Below, one piece after another: positions 21,125-30,276 of a stretch of DNA of 64,000 bases (position 1 is its first letter; every line of letters starts with the position of its first letter). This DNA comes from VRUE01 sp963774555 (GTDB lineage Bacteria > Actinomycetota > Thermoleophilia > Solirubrobacterales > 70-9): NCBI GenBank assembly GCA_963774555.1, contig CAVZFL010000001.1:620001-684000 (forward strand), given 5' to 3'. Both the position numbers and the translations under genes were made by a program. The notes under the pieces were generated by a model. The model was given only the letters and a program-made list of their open reading frames with translations. It had not been told where the DNA came from and ran no database searches.

Positions 21125-23413
21125 ATGCGACTGATCGTCACCGAGAAGAACAACAGCGCGGAGAAGATCGCGACCTTTCTCAGCAAGGGGAGCGCTTCCA
21201 GCGACAAAACGTTCAAAGTTCCGTTCTACACGTGGACCGATGAGAGCGGCGATGACCACCGCACGATCGGCCTCAAGGGCCACGTGCTCGGCCCGGCCTT
21301 CCCCGAGGGCTACTCGAACTGGCAGAAAACCGACCTGCACGACCTGATCGACGCCGAGCTGATCAAGGAGCCGACCGACAAGAACGTCGTCAAGGCGATC
21401 CGCAAAGTCGCCAAGGAAGCCGACGAGCTGGTGATCGCCACCGACTTCGACCGCGAGGGCGAGCTGATCGGCCTCGAGGCGCTGGAGGAGATGCTCGACT
21501 CCAACCCGGAGCTGGGCACGCGCGAGGAAACCAAGGCCGGCACCCTGCGGGTCAAGCGGGCGCGCTACTCGGCCCTGACCAAAGAAGAGATCGAGCGCGC
21601 CTTCGACGAGCTCGACGAGCTCTCCTACCCGCTCGCCAACGCCGGCGCCGCCCGCCAGGACATCGACCTGCTCTGGGGCGCGACGCTGACCCGCGCGGTC
21701 TCGCTCAGCACCCGCCGCTTCGGCTCCAACTTCCTCTCGGTCGGCCGCGTGCAGAGCCCCACCCTGGGCCTGGTCGTCGAGCGCGAGATGGAGCGCCGCG
21801 CCCACGTCGCCAAACCCTTCTGGGAACTGTTCGCCAAGTTCGAGCACCCCGATGGCAGCTTCGAGGCCCACCACGAGACCGACAAGTTCTGGGAGAAGGC
21901 CGAGGCCGACGCGGCGCTCGCCGGCACCGCCGCCCCCGGCACGGTCAAGGCGGTGACGGCGCGCAAGAACACGCGCAAGCCGCCCACCCCCTACAACACC
22001 ACCGCCTTCACCACCGACGCCTCCAGCCGCCTCGGCATCACCCCGGCCAGCGCGATGCGCCTCGCCGAGGACCTCTACATGGACGGCTTCATCTCCTACC
22101 CGCGCACCGACAACACCGTCTACCCGGTCTCGCTGCCGCTGCGCGAGCTGGTCAGCTCGCTGGTGCGGATCAAGGAGTTCTCCGCCGCGTCGGGCCTGCT
22201 CGACGGCGAGCTCAAACCGACCCGGGGCAAGAAAGAGACGACCGACCACCCGCCGATCTACCCGACCCAGGCGATCCACCCGAACGCCCTCGGCGACGGC
22301 CCCAAAAGGCGCGTCTACGAACTCGTCGTGCGCCGCTTCCTCGCCACCTTCAGCCCGCCGATGATCACCGAGTCGACCCGGGCCGACATCGAGGCCGGCT
22401 CGCAGACCTACTTCGTCCGCGGCTCGGTCGTCGTCGACCCCGGCTTCGCCGGCATCTACACCTACGCCCGCTCCTCCGACGAGGAGATTCCGGCGCTGGC
22501 GGAGGGCCAGACGCTGGCGCTCGACGGCGACCCCTGGATCGTCGACAAGGAGACCCAGCCGCCGAGCCGGATCTCGCAGGCGAAGCTGGTCGAGATGATG
22601 GAGGAGCGCGGCCTCGGCACCAAGGCGACCCGCGCCGACATCATCAAGAAGCTCTTCGACCGCGGCTACGTCTACGGCAACCCGCCCATCCCGACCGAGA
22701 CCGGGATCGCGATGTATGAGGCCTTCAAGAAATACGTGCCGGCGATGGCGACGCCGGAGATGACCGCCCAGCTCGAGTCCGAGATGGACCAGATCGCCGC
22801 CGGTGCGATGACCAAGGACGGCGTCGTCGGCGACAGCCGCGAACTGCTCCACACCACCTGGAGCGAAATCGACGAGAGCCGCGAAGACCTGGCCAAAGTC
22901 GTCTGGAAGGGGATGGACGAGGACCGCATCCTCGGCCCCTGCAAGGTCTGCGAAGAGGCCGGTCGCAAGAAGGAGGACGGCTCGCCCCACATGCTGCGCG
23001 TTATCCGGGCGAAAAAATCCGGCAAGCGCTTTGTCGGCTGCAGCGGCTGGGTCCTCGACGACCCCGAGTCCTGCGACCAGACCTTCCCGCTGCCCCAGCG
23101 CGGCGACGTCTTCAAGCTCGAGGAACGCTGCTCGATCTGCGGCCAGACCCCGCGGCTCAAGGTGCAGCCCTTCCGCGGCCGCCCCTGGAACCTCTGCCTC
23201 AACGACGACTGCGAGTCGATGCAGGAGATGAAGAAACGCCGCGCCGAGCGCGAAGCGGCCAAAGCGGCGAAAGAAGCGATGGCCAAGCAGCCCCTGCCCG
23301 AGGGCGACGAGGACGGCAAGGCTCCGGCGAAGAAATCGAAGACCAAGGTCGCCAGCAAGGCCGACACCGCGACCCGCGGCCGCAAACGCGCCAAGGCTGC
23401 GGCCAAAGGCTGA
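21125..23413 (+). CDS. topA: DNA topoisomerase I, archaeal-like type IA
   Basis: A 762-residue type IA topoisomerase. The TOPRIM domain has Glu7 ('VTEKNNSAEKIA') and Asp107/Asp109 ('ATDFDREGELIG'). The catalytic Tyr325 lies in 'FISYPRTDNTVYP', which is the archaeal form; most bacterial TopA have 'ITYMRTDS'. C-terminal zinc-ribbon segments with CxxC pairs (near 'CKVCEEAGRK' and 'CSICGQTPRLK') precede a Lys/Ala-rich tail resembling actinobacterial nucleoid-protein tails. It relaxes negative supercoils. First gene of an apparent topA-tmk-holB operon. Confidence 0.95.
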   Translation: MRLIVTEKNNSAEKIATFLSKGSASSDKTFKVPFYTWTDESGDDHRTIGLKGHVLGPAFPEGYSNWQKTDLHDLIDAELIKEPTDKNVVKAIRKVAKEADELVIATDFDREGELIGLEALEEMLDSNPELGTREETKAGTLRVKRARYSALTKEEIERAFDELDELSYPLANAGAARQDIDLLWGATLTRAVSLSTRRFGSNFLSVGRVQSPTLGLVVEREMERRAHVAKPFWELFAKFEHPDGSFEAHHETDKFWEKAEADAALAGTAAPGTVKAVTARKNTRKPPTPYNTTAFTTDASSRLGITPASAMRLAEDLYMDGFISYPRTDNTVYPVSLPLRELVSSLVRIKEFSAASGLLDGELKPTRGKKETTDHPPIYPTQAIHPNALGDGPKRRVYELVVRRFLATFSPPMITESTRADIEAGSQTYFVRGSVVVDPGFAGIYTYARSSDEEIPALAEGQTLALDGDPWIVDKETQPPSRISQAKLVEMMEERGLGTKATRADIIKKLFDRGYVYGNPPIPTETGIAMYEAFKKYVPAMATPEMTAQLESEMDQIAAGAMTKDGVVGDSRELLHTTWSEIDESREDLAKVVWKGMDEDRILGPCKVCEEAGRKKEDGSPHMLRVIRAKKSGKRFVGCSGWVLDDPESCDQTFPLPQRGDVFKLEERCSICGQTPRLKVQPFRGRPWNLCLNDDCESMQEMKKRRAEREAAKAAKEAMAKQPLPEGDEDGKAPAKKSKTKVASKADTATRGRKRAKAAAKG

Positions 23414-23425
23414 GGTAGCACCGAG

Positions 23426-24019
23426 TTGTTCATCTCCTTGGAGGGGATCGACGGCTCCGGTAAGTCGACGCAGGCGAAGCTGCTGGCCGAGGCGCTCGGC
23501 CCCGAGACGCTGCTGATCCGCGAGCCGGGGGGGACCGAGGCGGCGGAGCGGATTCGCGAGCTGCTCGCCGACCCCGCGCTCGAGCTCGACCCCTTCGCTG
23601 AGCTGCTGCTCTTCTCCGCCGCCCGCGCCGACCTGGTCAGCCGCGTGATCCGCCCGGCGCTGGAAGCCGGCAGGACCGTCGTCGCCGACCGCTTCGCCGA
23701 TTCCAGCGTCGCCTACCAGGGCGCCGCCCGCGGGCTCGGCACCAGCCACGTCCTCTCCCTCACCGACGACGTCATCGACGGCCTCTGGCCCGACGTCACC
23801 GTGCTCCTGCGCGTCGACCCCGAGACCGGCCTCGGCCGCGCCGACGGCGAGGATCGCTTCGAGTCCGAGGGCCTCGAGCTGCAACGCGCCGTCGCCGAGG
23901 CCTACGAGGAGATCGCCCAGATCGCCGCCGACCGCGTCGTCGTCGTCGACGCCACCGGCAGCGTCGACGAAGTCCACGAGCGAGTGCTGGAGGCAGTCCG
24001 TGCCAGAGCGGCTGACTGA
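23426..24019 (+). CDS. tmk: Thymidylate kinase
   Basis: A 197-residue kinase converting dTMP to dTDP. P-loop 'EGIDGSGKSTQAK' lies at residues 5-17, 'REPGGTEAAERIR' binds the substrate and 'VVADRFADSSVAYQG' is the DRx motif. The TTG at 23426 is the only start that keeps 'FISLEGIDG'. It starts 12 nt after topA and overlaps the next gene by 20 nt. The lid region lacks obvious extra Arg, as in many actinobacterial enzymes. Confidence 0.95.
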   Translation: MFISLEGIDGSGKSTQAKLLAEALGPETLLIREPGGTEAAERIRELLADPALELDPFAELLLFSAARADLVSRVIRPALEAGRTVVADRFADSSVAYQGAARGLGTSHVLSLTDDVIDGLWPDVTVLLRVDPETGLGRADGEDRFESEGLELQRAVAEAYEEIAQIAADRVVVVDATGSVDEVHERVLEAVRARAAD

Positions 24020-25151
24020 GGCCACCGAGCACCAGGCCCGCGCACGAGTGGCGCTCACCGCCGCGCTCGCGTCGGGTCCCTCGCACGCCTACCTCTTCCG
24101 CGGCCCACGCGGCGCCGGCAAGGCCGCGGTCGCCCGCGCCTTCGCCGCCGAGATCCTCGCCGCGGAAGCTGAGGATCCCGGGGACGCACGGAGGCGGGTA
24201 TTCATCGATCCCTCCCCGCATCCGGATCTGGTTTGGCTTACCCCACGCGGAGCCCAGCACATGGTCGAGGAGATCCGCGAGCGAGTAATCCGCGCGGCGT
24301 CCTACAGCCCCTTCGAAGCAGAGAAGCGAGTCTTCGTGATCGAGGCAGCCGAGCAGATGCGCGACGAGAGCCAGAACGCGCTCTTGAAGACGCTGGAGGA
24401 GCCGCCGGCTTTCGTCCACCTGATCCTGCTCACCGCCGAACCGGCCATGCTCCTCGAGACGATCGCCTCCCGCTGCCAGCCCATCGACTTCGCCCCGCTT
24501 CCACCGGAAGCCGTAGAAGCTCAGCTCGCCGGCCTGGGCTCCCCCGACGAGATCGCCGCAGCCGCCCGACTCTCCGCTGGTGACCCGGTCCGTGCTCGCT
24601 TCCTGCTTTCGGATTCCGGACGAGCCCTCCGGGTTGCGGCTCTCGGGTGGGTGAGGGCCGTGGGGGTCGACTCGCCGGACGCGCTTACGCGCAGAGTGTC
24701 CGGCGAGTCGACCCCCACGGCCCCTTCCGGGACGACCTCGCCGTGGATGCGGCTGCTGAAATCGGCCGAGTTGGCGGGCGAAGAGGCAGAAGACGCAACG
24801 CGGCGGGCGCTCGAGGAGCAAGCCGACGCGGGGATCAAGCGCAGTGCCAAGGACATTGCCGATGAAGCGAAACGGGCGGGAAGGCGACGTCGGACTGAGA
24901 CGCTGGATCTCGGGCTTGGGCTGGTGGAGAGCTTGTGTCGAGATCAGGCGGTCGTCGCATCCGGGGCGAAGGAGGTTGCCCACAACCGCGACTGCCTCGC
25001 TGAGCTTGAAGAAGCTCCAAACCCTGATCCGGCCCCCGCGCGCCGCGCCGCCGAGCTGGTCCAGGACACCCGTCGCCGCCTCGACCTCAACGTCTCCGAG
25101 GAGCTAGCTCTCGAGGCGCTCTCGTTCCGCCTCGCACGTGTGCTGGCCTAG
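24000..25151 (+). CDS. holB: DNA polymerase III delta' subunit
   Basis: A 383-residue clamp-loader subunit. The AAA+ core shows 'YLFRGPRGAGKAAVA', 'FVIEAAEQMRDESQNALLKTLEEPP' region around residues 112-137 and 'ASRCQPIDF' (the SRC motif). The tmk-holB order is conserved in bacteria. A perfect 26-bp inverted repeat is inserted in-frame near residues 219-242, adding a loop that reads 'RAVGVDSPDALTRRV'; the protein remains open. The C-terminal helical domain follows. GTG 24000 is inside tmk. Confidence 0.92.
   Translation: MPERLTEATEHQARARVALTAALASGPSHAYLFRGPRGAGKAAVARAFAAEILAAEAEDPGDARRRVFIDPSPHPDLVWLTPRGAQHMVEEIRERVIRAASYSPFEAEKRVFVIEAAEQMRDESQNALLKTLEEPPAFVHLILLTAEPAMLLETIASRCQPIDFAPLPPEAVEAQLAGLGSPDEIAAAARLSAGDPVRARFLLSDSGRALRVAALGWVRAVGVDSPDALTRRVSGESTPTAPSGTTSPWMRLLKSAELAGEEAEDATRRALEEQADAGIKRSAKDIADEAKRAGRRRRTETLDLGLGLVESLCRDQAVVASGAKEVAHNRDCLAELEEAPNPDPAPARRAAELVQDTRRRLDLNVSEELALEALSFRLARVLA
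24655..24723. repeat. Perfect 26-bp inverted repeat inside holB
   Basis: Arms 24655-24680 and 24698-24723 are exact reverse complements, with a 17-nt loop that contains a smaller GCGC/GCGC stem. The whole 69-nt unit is a multiple of three and does not break the holB frame. It lies in the linker between the AAA+ and collar domains, where an insertion would be tolerated. It looks like a palindromic element inserted into a gene. Confidence 0.88.
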
Positions 25152-25216
25152 AGATTTTTCACTTCCGTGAGATTTTGCGCGCCACAGGCGCGTCCCCGTT
25201 GCCTACGGTCGATGTT

Positions 25217-25453
25217 GTGTCGTTTGCCATCCCCACTCTCCCCATCGCCGGGTCTATTGTCGAGTTCGCTTCGAGTCTCGCTGGAACCGTGCTGGTCCTG
25301 ACGGGAGCCGCTGCCGGGAGCGCTCGCGCCCTGGCGGTCCCTATGGGCTTGCCCCCTCACCGGGTCGAGCGGATGACTGCCGTCGGTTTCGTAGCCGGGG
25401 TCGTCTTGACGATACTTTTTGTCTTCATCGACCTCTCTTTTGGACTAGACTGA
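25217..25453 (+). CDS. Small hypothetical membrane protein
   Basis: A 78-residue protein with two hydrophobic segments (residues ~8-38 and ~52-75) and no recognised domain. GTG 25217 ('VSFAIPTLPIAGSIVEF') is the likely start; the frame is open further upstream. Base composition is less GC-rich than flanking housekeeping genes. It lies 6 nt before another small membrane protein, suggesting co-expression. Coding status is moderate. Confidence 0.5.
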   Translation: MSFAIPTLPIAGSIVEFASSLAGTVLVLTGAAAGSARALAVPMGLPPHRVERMTAVGFVAGVVLTILFVFIDLSFGLD

Positions 25454-25459
25454 AATCAA

Positions 25460-25690
25460 ATGTCGCGTGGGCTCCTATTCAGAGCGGGAACGCTGGTATT
25501 GGGTGTCGCGCCCTTGACCGTCGGTTTGCATCTCTGTGGGGCATCGCCCGGCCTAACTCGAGCCCTTGTCGTCGTATACGCAGTCATGTGCGGACTTTTG
25601 ATCGCGGACTACGGGGTGAAGCATCCAGACGAGATCCCCGATCGCCCCCTTTGGCGTAGGGGGGGAGGGCAGGCGGGCCCGAGGCATTAG
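25460..25690 (+). CDS. Small hypothetical membrane protein
   Basis: A 76-residue ORF with an N-terminal positive charge, two predicted membrane segments ('AGTLVLGVAPLTVGLHL' and 'RALVVVYAVMCGLLIADYG') and a charged tail ending 'WRRGGGQAGPRH'. No family is recognised. It follows the other small membrane protein by 6 nt. Together they could form a two-protein membrane unit, but there is nothing to show function. Confidence 0.5.
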   Translation: MSRGLLFRAGTLVLGVAPLTVGLHLCGASPGLTRALVVVYAVMCGLLIADYGVKHPDEIPDRPLWRRGGGQAGPRH

Positions 25691-25702
25691 CGGCACTGAG
25701 TG

Positions 25703-26137
25703 CTAGGGCCGGTCGGGAGACACCGGCTCGCTTGCTGACCCGTTGCGTTCCGATGCCGCCTGAGCCCGCGCCCGTTCCAGCGCCCGCTCCTGCGCCAGCC
25801 TGGTGATCTGGGCCGCCTGGCGGGACATCGTCACGCTGAAGTTGAGCGCCAGGCCGAGCAGGAAGAGGAGCACGATCGAGAACAGGGCGACGTTGGTGTC
25901 GCGCACCCCCATCGCGTCGGCGACCAGGCTCAGCAGGCCGGGGAAGGCGGCGCCGACCAGCATCCCCAGGCCGGCGACGAACCAGACCACGCTGAAGCGC
26001 TCCTGCAGTTTGTCGCGCCGGATCAGCTCCAGCACCAGCGCCATGAAGGCGAGGGCCAGGACGGCGGCGATGATCCGCGTCTGCGAGGTGAGGTGGACCT
26101 TGGGGCTTTCCGCCGCCGCCAGCGCCAGCGCGCTCAT
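25703..26137 (-). CDS. DUF2304-family membrane protein
   Basis: A 144-residue protein with three hydrophobic helices and 'LIRRDKLQERFSVVWFVAGLGMLV', the pattern of DUF2304 proteins. The C-terminus is a charged helix likely in the cytoplasm. The ATGA overlap with the preceding glycosyltransferase shows coupling; DUF2304 proteins commonly accompany dolichol-phosphate-mannose-synthase-like glycosyltransferases and may anchor them at the membrane. That partnership is inference. Confidence 0.82.
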   Translation of the reverse strand: MSALALAAAESPKVHLTSQTRIIAAVLALAFMALVLELIRRDKLQERFSVVWFVAGLGMLVGAAFPGLLSLVADAMGVRDTNVALFSIVLLFLLGLALNFSVTMSRQAAQITRLAQERALERARAQAASERNGSASEPVSPDRP

Positions 26138-26859
26138 CGCTCCGCCTTCGCCTCGCGCGGGCGGAACTGCCCGACCAGCAGCACGATCAGGCCCTTGAAG
26201 ATGAAGAAGGCCGAGCGCAGCGGCGTCAGGAAGGAGCTGCCGCCGACCCGCTCCAGCATCCGCACCGGCAGCTCCTCGACCCGCAGCCCCTCGCGCACGG
26301 CGAGCTGCAGCGACTCGATCTCGGCGAAGTCGGGCGAGTAGCGCTCGCTGAACAGCGCCATCACCCGCCGGTTCGCCGCCCGCATGCCGCTGGTCGTGTC
26401 GGTGAAGCGCTGGCGCGTCGCCAGGGTGAGGAAGAAGCGGAAGACGCCGGTGCCGATCCGCCGCGAGAGCGTCGGCTTGTAGTCGTCGCTCTCCGCCCGG
26501 CCCGGTTCGCGGTAGCGCGAGCCGATCACCAGGTCGGCGCGGTCGGCGTAGATCTCCTCCAGCAGCCGCGCCACCTCGGCCGGCGGGTGCTGGCCGTCGG
26601 CGTCGAGGTGGGCGCAGGCCTCATACCCCTCGCGCAGCGCGTAGAGGTAGCCCGTCTGCAGCGCCGCTCCCAGCCCCTGGTTGAACGGCAGCGAGGCGAC
26701 GAGCGCCCCCGCCTCGCGCGCCCGCGCCGCGGTGCCGTCGGCCGAGCCGTCGTCGACGACGAGCAGATCGACCCCGGGCAGGGACTCGCGCACGCCGGCG
26801 ATCACCGCCGCGACCGAGTCCTCCTCGTTCCAGGCCGGAATGAAGACGAGCGTCCGCAC
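26134..26859 (-). CDS. Family 2 glycosyltransferase (dolichyl-phosphate mannose synthase-like)
   Basis: A 241-residue GT-A glycosyltransferase. 'VFIPAWNEEDSVAAVI' opens the nucleotide-binding domain, 'VVDDGSADGT' follows and the metal-binding DxD is in 'HLDADGQHPP'. 'SGMRAANRRVMALF' is a DPMS-like acceptor segment. It transfers a sugar from a nucleotide donor to a polyprenyl phosphate or similar acceptor. GTG 26859 starts the conserved domain; the open frame runs to 26904 into a palindrome. It is coupled to DUF2304. Confidence 0.87.
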   Translation of the reverse strand: MRTLVFIPAWNEEDSVAAVIAGVRESLPGVDLLVVDDGSADGTAARAREAGALVASLPFNQGLGAALQTGYLYALREGYEACAHLDADGQHPPAEVARLLEEIYADRADLVIGSRYREPGRAESDDYKPTLSRRIGTGVFRFFLTLATRQRFTDTTSGMRAANRRVMALFSERYSPDFAEIESLQLAVREGLRVEELPVRMLERVGGSSFLTPLRSAFFIFKGLIVLLVGQFRPREAKAER

Positions 26860-26890
26860 CGACCGATTCTCCCATGCGGCCCGGCAGGCC

Positions 26891-26940
26891 CGCGCATCCG
26901 ACATTCACCCACCCCTAGTGGGGTCAATGTCGGATGCGCG
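26891..26940. repeat. Nested palindrome between glycosyltransferase and sensor kinase genes
   Basis: Outer 15-bp arms 26891-26905 and 26926-26940 are perfectly complementary. An inner stem ACCCC-TAGT-GGGGT (26911-26924) lies within. It sits in the divergent promoter gap. The inner part resembles a CsoR-like C-run/G-run site but the outer arms do not, so a mobile or regulatory palindrome is equally possible. Confidence 0.78.
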
Positions 26941-26969
26941 CCACCGAGGCGATGTGTTAGTAACTCTTC

Positions 26970-28268
26970 ATGAGGCGGATCGGGATGCGACTCTGGTTGT
27001 CGGTGGCCTTCGCCGCCATCTCTCTGATAACCGCCTTCGCCGTCTACCTCTTCGGCGACAACCAGCGGGCCCTCGTCGTCGCCGTGCTGATCGGCGTCCT
27101 CGCCGGCTTCCTGATCGCGGCGGCGATCTCCCACCGCGTCGCCCGCCTGGCCCAGGCCGCCGCCGAGATGGCCTCGGGCTCCTTCGACGCGCCGCTCTCG
27201 GTCTCCGGGCCCGACGAGATCGGCGACCTCGCCCGCGCCCTGGAGTCGATGCGGGCCTCGCTGAAAGAGAGCTTCGGCGTGCTCACCGCCGACCGCAACA
27301 AGCTCGAGGCGATCTTCGACGGCCTCGGCGACGCGGTGATGGTGGTCGACGACGACGGTCCCGTCCGCTTCTCCAACCAGGCCGCCACCGAGCTGCTCGA
27401 AGGCGGGCGCCCGCCCGAGGCGATGCTGCCGCAGCTGCGCCGCGCCGCCGAGGTCGGCTTCTCCGCCCACCCGGCCCTGCGCATCGGCGACCGCGCCTAC
27501 GCGATGCAGGCCCGCGCCCTGCCCGACGAGCGCGCCGTCCTCGCCGTCGTCCGCGACCGCACCGAGGAGATGCGCCGCGAGTTCGCCGAAGCCGACTTCG
27601 TCTCCAACGCCGCCCATGAGCTGCGCAATCCGCTGGCCGGGATCTCGAGCGCGATCGAGGTCCTGCAGAGCGGCGCCAAGGACGAGCCGCAGGCCCGCGA
27701 CCACTTCCTAACCCGTCTGCGCGAGGACGCCGAGCGGATGAACCGCCTCACCCAGGCGCTGCTCACCCTGGCCCGGGTCGAGTCGCTCGGGGTGGGGGAG
27801 GCCGAGGTGGTCGATGTCTCGGTCGCGATCCGCGACGTCGTCGCCGCGGTCGAGCAGCCCAAGCACGTCGAGCTGAAGGTCGAATCCGAGCCCGATCTGA
27901 CCGCCAAGGCGGACCCGACCCTGCTGCGCCAGGTGATGATTGGCTTGCTGACCAACGCCTTCAAGAACACGCCACCCCCCGGCGCCGTTACCGTACGCGG
28001 CCGTCGCGACGGCGAGGCAAATGTGATCTTGGAAGTCATCGACACAGGAATGGGCATCCCCGCGGCGGAGATCGAGCGCGTCTTCGAGCGCTTCTACCGC
28101 CGCAGCGAGAGCCGCAAGCAGGAGGGCTTCGGCCTCGGCCTGGCGATCGCCCGCCGCATGGTCGACGTGATGGGTGGCGAGATCGGCGCCAACTCGGTCC
28201 ATGGGGAGGGCAGCACCTTCTGGGTTCGCCTCCCGGTCGCCCAGCCGAGCCCGACCCCGGTGGCCTGA
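26970..28268 (+). CDS. Membrane sensor histidine kinase (HAMP, PAS-like, HisKA, HATPase)
   Basis: A 432-residue kinase with two N-terminal membrane helices, a HAMP linker ('AISHRVARLAQAAAEMASGSFD'), a PAS-like segment ('LEAIFDGLGDAVMVVDDDG'), the phosphoacceptor His216 in 'AAHELRNPLAG' and an ATPase domain with 'LLTNAFKNTPPPG' (N-box), 'VIDTGMGIP' and 'EGFGLGLAIARRMV'. There is almost no extracytoplasmic loop, suggesting an intramembrane or cytoplasmic signal. It pairs with the OmpR-type regulator 2 nt downstream. Similar in plan to PhoR-type kinases. Confidence 0.93.
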   Translation: MRRIGMRLWLSVAFAAISLITAFAVYLFGDNQRALVVAVLIGVLAGFLIAAAISHRVARLAQAAAEMASGSFDAPLSVSGPDEIGDLARALESMRASLKESFGVLTADRNKLEAIFDGLGDAVMVVDDDGPVRFSNQAATELLEGGRPPEAMLPQLRRAAEVGFSAHPALRIGDRAYAMQARALPDERAVLAVVRDRTEEMRREFAEADFVSNAAHELRNPLAGISSAIEVLQSGAKDEPQARDHFLTRLREDAERMNRLTQALLTLARVESLGVGEAEVVDVSVAIRDVVAAVEQPKHVELKVESEPDLTAKADPTLLRQVMIGLLTNAFKNTPPPGAVTVRGRRDGEANVILEVIDTGMGIPAAEIERVFERFYRRSESRKQEGFGLGLAIARRMVDVMGGEIGANSVHGEGSTFWVRLPVAQPSPTPVA

Positions 28269-28270
28269 CG

Positions 28271-28975
<705 letters not shown>

Positions 28976-28983
28976 GGCCGGGC

Positions 28984-30147
28984 GTGCAGGCCCCCTCGCT
29001 CGTCCGCCCGCGCGAAGTCGCCCGGGCCGTCACCCCGATCGAGCTCTTCTTCGACCTGGTCTACGTCTTCACGATCAGCCAGCTCGCCCACCACCTGCTC
29101 GGGCACGTTGACGCCCGCGGCATGCTGGAGACGCTGGTCCTCACCCTGGCGGTGATGTACGCCTGGTTCATGACCGTGTGGACGACGAACTGGCTCGACG
29201 GCGAGCGCCAGGCGGTGCGCCTGATGCTGCTCGGCCTGATGTTCGCCAGCCTGCTGATGTCGACCTCGATCTCGGAGGCGTTCGGCGATCGCGCCGGCCT
29301 CTTCGTCGTCGGCTACCTGGCGATCCAGATCGGCCGCACCGCCTTCGCGGTCTGGGCCTTCCGCGGCCACCGCCTGCACGCGCACTTCGTCAACGCCCTG
29401 GCCTGGGAGATCGGAACCGCGCCGATCTGGATCGCCGGCGCACTCGCCAACGGCGACGCCCGCCTGGCGATTTGGGCCGCGGCCGTCCTCGTCAGCTACG
29501 GCGGCGTGATCGCCGGCCATCCCCTGCCCGGTCGCCGCAGCCCCTTCAGCTCCGACAGCCAGATCTACGCCGAGCACCTGCTCGAGCGCTTCCGCCTCTT
29601 CTTCCTGATCGCGCTTGGCGAGACGGTGCTGACGCTCGGCAACGCCTTCGCCGCCGAGCCCCTCAGCGCCGACCGCCTGCTCGTCCTCGCCGTCGCCTTC
29701 ACCGGCACCGTGGCGCTCTGGTGGTGCTACTTCCACCGCGCCGAGGAGATCGGCCTCAAAGCGATCGACGGCGCCAACGACGCCTCCCGCATAGTCGGCC
29801 TCGGCAACTACGCCCTGATCGCGATGGTCGCCGGCATCATCGCGATCGCGGTGGGCGACGAGCTGGCGATAGCCGACCCGGGCGCCGGCAGCACCACCAG
29901 CGCCGCCGCCCTCATCTTCGGCGGCCCACTGATCTTCCTGCTCGCGCAGATCGCCTTCATGCAGCGGGCGACGGGAGACATGCCGCAGCCCCGGGTCCTC
30001 GCCTGCGGCGCGCTTCTTGCGCTGAGCGCAGCCACGCTCCCCTTCAGCCTCCTGGCCGCCGTGATCGCGGCCAGCGCCGTCCTCCTCACGGTCGCGTACA
30101 GCGACACCCACGACCCGGCGTTCACAGAGCAAGCAGGCCCTCGCTGA
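28984..30147 (+). CDS. LtrA-like (low-temperature requirement A) membrane protein
   Basis: A 387-residue protein with about ten hydrophobic helices. The N-terminal 'TPIELFFDLVYVFTISQLAHH' is the LtrA family signature, and 'EHLLERFRLFFLIALGETVL' and 'WWCYFHRAEE' match later family blocks. The family is widespread in actinobacteria but its biochemical role is not established. GTG 28984 places it 8 nt behind the response regulator, so the three genes form one operon. Confidence 0.88.
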   Translation: MQAPSLVRPREVARAVTPIELFFDLVYVFTISQLAHHLLGHVDARGMLETLVLTLAVMYAWFMTVWTTNWLDGERQAVRLMLLGLMFASLLMSTSISEAFGDRAGLFVVGYLAIQIGRTAFAVWAFRGHRLHAHFVNALAWEIGTAPIWIAGALANGDARLAIWAAAVLVSYGGVIAGHPLPGRRSPFSSDSQIYAEHLLERFRLFFLIALGETVLTLGNAFAAEPLSADRLLVLAVAFTGTVALWWCYFHRAEEIGLKAIDGANDASRIVGLGNYALIAMVAGIIAIAVGDELAIADPGAGSTTSAAALIFGGPLIFLLAQIAFMQRATGDMPQPRVLACGALLALSAATLPFSLLAAVIAASAVLLTVAYSDTHDPAFTEQAGPR

Positions 30148-30276
30148 TCACGATTAGCTTCTGTTGCGCTCGGCCGCGTCGATCTCTGACTCGAGCTCGG
30201 CCAGATCGGAGAACTCCTCCTCGGAGTAGTAGGAGCCAGAATGTTGCGCGGATCATCCGGTTGATACATCGGGGAG

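Noticed and set aside
21065..24058. 997-codon minus-strand frame across topA and tmk
   Set aside because: It is an antisense shadow; topA and tmk motifs are complete on the plus strand.
30154..30240. Minus-strand fragment ending 'EEFSDLAELESEIDAAERNRS' after the LtrA gene
   Set aside because: It looks like the tail of a small protein but has an in-frame stop just upstream and no start codon, so it is at most a gene remnant.
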